Source of the DNA: DATAEK01 sp036258055
GTDB lineage: Bacteria; Acidobacteriota; Vicinamibacteria; Vicinamibacterales; 2-12-FULL-66-21
Reading direction: 5' to 3'
Length of the DNA: 9,778 bases
Assembly (NCBI GenBank): GCA_036258055.1
Contig: DATAEK010000275.1
Coordinates: 1-9,778, forward strand
The first letter of the stretch is position 1, and each line of letters begins with the position of its first letter. The position numbers were made by a program, and so were the translations under genes. The notes beneath the pieces were generated by a model. The model did not search any database and was not told the DNA's origin. It worked only from the letters and a program-made list of their open reading frames with translations. Positions 7,041 through 9,778 of the stretch are shown here, one piece after another.

Positions 7041-7688
7041 CTACTTCCCGAACCGCTCAAGGCGGTACGCGATTTCAGGCCCTTCGTCACTTTCGTACGC
7101 GAGTTGTGCCATCGCCAGGGCGAACGGCTCCAGATATCTCGCGATTCGCAGCGGGCCTGCGTCCACCGGTTCAAACCCGACATCACGAATCAGAGTCGCC
7201 GCGACCTCTTTCGCGTCCTGGTCGTCGCCACAGTACATCAGGCTCGGCCGGCGACGAGTCCGTCGCTTCGCGTCGAACACTTCGAACAACACTTCACTCG
7301 GGACGGTACTGAATGCGGAGATGACGTCGGCCTTGCGAACCTTCCTCGCGAGCACCTCGGCGCCAGACGATGTGTGAGCGACGGCGAGCGCGGTATCGCT
7401 GACGTTCATCGGTAGCGAGCAGGAGATGACCACGTTGCCGGAGAGGTCGCCAGCTTGCTTGAGCACGTCGCCGACACGCGACCAGTGCACTGCGAGCAAC
7501 AGCGCGTCCGCATCCAGAGTGGCCTCACGCGGGGTGCCAGCCCGGGCGTGTCCCCCTGCCTCTCGAGCGAGTCGCTTCAGCTTTCGTTCGCTGTGTGAAT
7601 AGCTGAAGACCACCTCGTGTCCTGCCCGGGCGAAGATCGTCCCGAGCTTGCCGCCCATCAATCCCGAACCGAGAATGCCGATGCGCAT
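7041..7688 (-). CDS. NAD(P)-binding oxidoreductase, F420-dependent NADP reductase-like
   Basis: The 215-residue protein begins MRIGILGSGLMGGKLGTIFARAGHEVVFSYS. This is a Rossmann nucleotide-binding start with GxGxxG at residues 7-12 and a first beta-alpha-beta unit typical of the F420_oxidored/NADP oxidoreductase family. The segments DADALLLAVHWSRVGDVLKQ and GNVVISCSLPMN correspond to the family's 'D.viLaVp...' strand and the start of the next one. KADVISAFSTVPSEVL, then YCGDDQDAKEVAATLIRDVGFEPVDAGPL and LEPFALAMAQLAY close the usual domain. Most bacterial members use NADP(H), and many act without F420, so the electron partner and substrate are unknown. I place the start at ATG 7688 (GGAGC about 7 nt upstream), 16 nt after the aldo/keto reductase stop; a longer frame to 7739 would overlap that gene. 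Close spacing on one strand implies a shared transcript with it. Confidence 0.87.
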   Translation of the reverse strand: MRIGILGSGLMGGKLGTIFARAGHEVVFSYSHSERKLKRLAREAGGHARAGTPREATLDADALLLAVHWSRVGDVLKQAGDLSGNVVISCSLPMNVSDTALAVAHTSSGAEVLARKVRKADVISAFSTVPSEVLFEVFDAKRRTRRRPSLMYCGDDQDAKEVAATLIRDVGFEPVDAGPLRIARYLEPFALAMAQLAYESDEGPEIAYRLERFGK

Positions 7689-7704
7689 GGCTGGTGCTCC
7701 GTGG

Positions 7705-8682
<978 letters not shown>

Positions 8683-8746
8683 GGTGATTCCAATGTAGAT
8701 GGATCGCCCCCAAAGTCGTTTGCCAGCTCCACCGAGTTCATTGCCT

Positions 8747-8773
8747 GAAATGACGTTCCGCTGGTGGAAATGA
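8747..8773. promoter_or_regulatory. Candidate AraC-type binding site (two direct repeats)
   Basis: GAAATGA occurs at 8747-8753 and again at 8767-8773, a period of 20 bp, or about two DNA turns. AraC/XylS regulators commonly bind pairs of direct half-sites about 21 bp apart. The pair lies in the 152-bp gap between the divergent AraC-type and aldo/keto reductase genes. The second repeat touches the expected -35 region of the AraC-type gene. This is a candidate from spacing and position only. Confidence 0.45.
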
Positions 8774-8794
8774 GAATGCGCCGCACCGGCTGAT

Positions 8795-8802
8795 GCTAGA
8801 CT
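8795..8802 (+). promoter_or_regulatory. Possible extended -10 promoter of the araC-type gene
   Basis: TAGACT (8797-8802) lies 32 nt before the ATG at 8835, and a G at 8795 plus T at 8794 make it a TGn-type extended -10 (TGCTAGACT). The -35 position (about 8774-8779) has no consensus match, as expected for a promoter that needs an activator bound next to it. Confidence 0.3.
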
Positions 8803-8834
8803 CGGCTGGCGCAGGCACGGGCCGGAGATTGCGC

Positions 8835-9778
8835 ATGACCAAGCAAACTGGGCCATATGCGTCTGAGGCGACGGCGACGCGCGCGCTGGCTCAGGTCATC
8901 GGGCGCTTTGCCCAAACCGACGGGGACCACACCACCGCGATTCCGGCGCTCACGCTGCACCGGCGCCAGGCGCCAACCGAACCCTTGCACTGCATCTACA
9001 ACCTGGGTCTCGGCGTCGTCGCGCAGGGCGGCAAGCAGGTCCTGCTCGGCGGCGACTCGATCGACTACGGCCCGGGGCAATCCATGCTGACGACCATCGA
9101 TCTCCCTGTCATCTCGCATGTCACGCGAGCCAGTACACGTGAACCGTTTCTTGGCCTGATGCTGACGCTGGACGCCCGCTCGATCCTGCAGATCGCGTCC
9201 GAGATGGACGAACCTCGGCCTCGGCGGGAGCATGCCTATCGGTCCATCTCGTTCGAAGCACTCGACGGCGCCTTGCTCGATGCCCTCGTCCGGCTCGTCA
9301 AGCTGCTGGGCGAGCCAGCCCTGGTTCCCCGGCTGGCGCCGCTGATCCAGCAGGAGATCATCATCCGTCTGCTAACCGGCCCGCACGGCCCGCAACTCCG
9401 GCACCTCGTTACCGCCGGCTCCCCGAGCCAGCAGATTGCCAAGGCCGTTGCCTGGCTGAAGCAGAACTTCGTTCAGGCGCTGAACGGGGACGACCTGGCG
9501 GATCGCGCCCACATGAGCCCATCGACCTTCCGGCAGCATTTCCGCGCGCTCACGGGCGTGAGCCCGTTGCAGTACCAGAAGCAATTGCGACTACAGGAAG
9601 CCCGCCAATTGATGCTGAACGAGAACCTCGACGCGGGTAGCGCCGCAGGGCGTGTGGGATATGAAAGCGCCTCGCAGTTCAGCCGCGAGTACAGCCGCCT
9701 GTTTGGGGCGCCGCCTCAGCGCGATATCAAGCGCATGCGGCTGAATGTGAACGTCGTCACGACGAGAACCAGTCATGC
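8835..9778 (+). CDS. AraC-family transcriptional regulator with AraC_N domain (3' end beyond window)
   Basis: The frame is open from ATG 8835 to the window end (314 codons, no stop), with GGAG about 7 nt upstream. An N-terminal AraC_N-type cupin covers about residues 35-185, with HCIYNLGLGVVAQGGKQVLLGGDSIDYGPGQ and FLGLMLTLDARSILQI. The C-terminus has two helix-turn-helix motifs: DDLADRAHMSPSTFRQHFRALTG (about 219-241) and AAGRVGYESASQFSREYSRLFG (about 269-290), ending PPQRDIKRMR. This domain pair defines regulators such as YqhC of E. coli, which senses aldehydes. It is divergent from the aldo/keto reductase gene, so it probably controls that operon. The inducer is unknown. The protein is nearly complete, because most members are about 300 residues long. 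Confidence 0.93.
   Translation, partial: MTKQTGPYASEATATRALAQVIGRFAQTDGDHTTAIPALTLHRRQAPTEPLHCIYNLGLGVVAQGGKQVLLGGDSIDYGPGQSMLTTIDLPVISHVTRASTREPFLGLMLTLDARSILQIASEMDEPRPRREHAYRSISFEALDGALLDALVRLVKLLGEPALVPRLAPLIQQEIIIRLLTGPHGPQLRHLVTAGSPSQQIAKAVAWLKQNFVQALNGDDLADRAHMSPSTFRQHFRALTGVSPLQYQKQLRLQEARQLMLNENLDAGSAAGRVGYESASQFSREYSRLFGAPPQRDIKRMRLNVNVVTTRTSH

Noticed and set aside
6713..7186. Minus-strand open frame of 157 codons across the gap upstream of the VOC gene
   Set aside because: The translation is low-complexity, basic and domain-free; it overlaps the dehydrogenase gene's 3' end and crosses the 9-bp inverted repeat.
8683..8856. N-terminal extension of the aldo/keto reductase by 58 residues
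   Set aside because: The added residues do not resemble the family and would overlap the AraC-type gene start at 8835; MKHISIGGLDVSRIGLG at 8682 is the normal beginning.

Overview
The window is GC-rich, densely coded bacterial DNA with eight protein-coding genes, two of them cut by the window edges, plus one decayed transposase fragment. The gene types suggest a soil-type Acidobacteriota-like genome: a membrane-anchored TolB-like/TPR regulator with its typical N-terminal domain, a DUF6178 protein, a PhnB-like VOC protein, and a large share of GC-rich secreted hypotheticals. That assignment is inference from family content only; there is no rRNA or other marker here.

Left part (1-2455). A secreted protein of unknown function runs off the left edge on the minus strand. 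It diverges from a small ABM-like (dimeric alpha/beta barrel) protein at 645-914. Downstream of that gene, about 927-1173 is a frameshifted remnant of an IS110-family transposase. It lies between the ABM-like gene and a convergent minus-strand gene for an exported, Asn/Gly/Ser-rich right-handed beta-helix protein (1195-2367).

Middle (2456-6225). A TolB-like/TPR membrane regulator is transcribed away from the beta-helix gene. It reads as one long open frame, but about 160 codons in its TPR region are in the wrong frame because of two compensating frameshifts (near 3626 and 4100). A DUF6178 protein follows on the same strand after a 149-bp gap that contains a hairpin.

Right part (6226-9778). 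A PhnB-like VOC protein converges on the DUF6178 gene with a 5-bp gap, and a perfect 6-bp-stem hairpin spans both stop codons. After a 324-bp gap holding a 9-bp inverted repeat come two minus-strand genes in a probable operon: an aldo/keto reductase and a F420-dependent-NADP-oxidoreductase-like dehydrogenase. An AraC-family regulator is divergent from them. The 152-bp divergent region has two direct repeats 20 bp apart, the geometry expected for an AraC-type site. The layout resembles the E. coli YqhC-yqhD/dkgA aldehyde-response locus, so a carbonyl-responsive redox module is the best functional guess.

I found no CRISPR array, tRNA, rRNA, or recognisable defence or biosynthetic system. The most useful observations are the double frameshift, the IS110 remnant, the AraC operator candidate, and the hairpin shared by two convergent stop codons.
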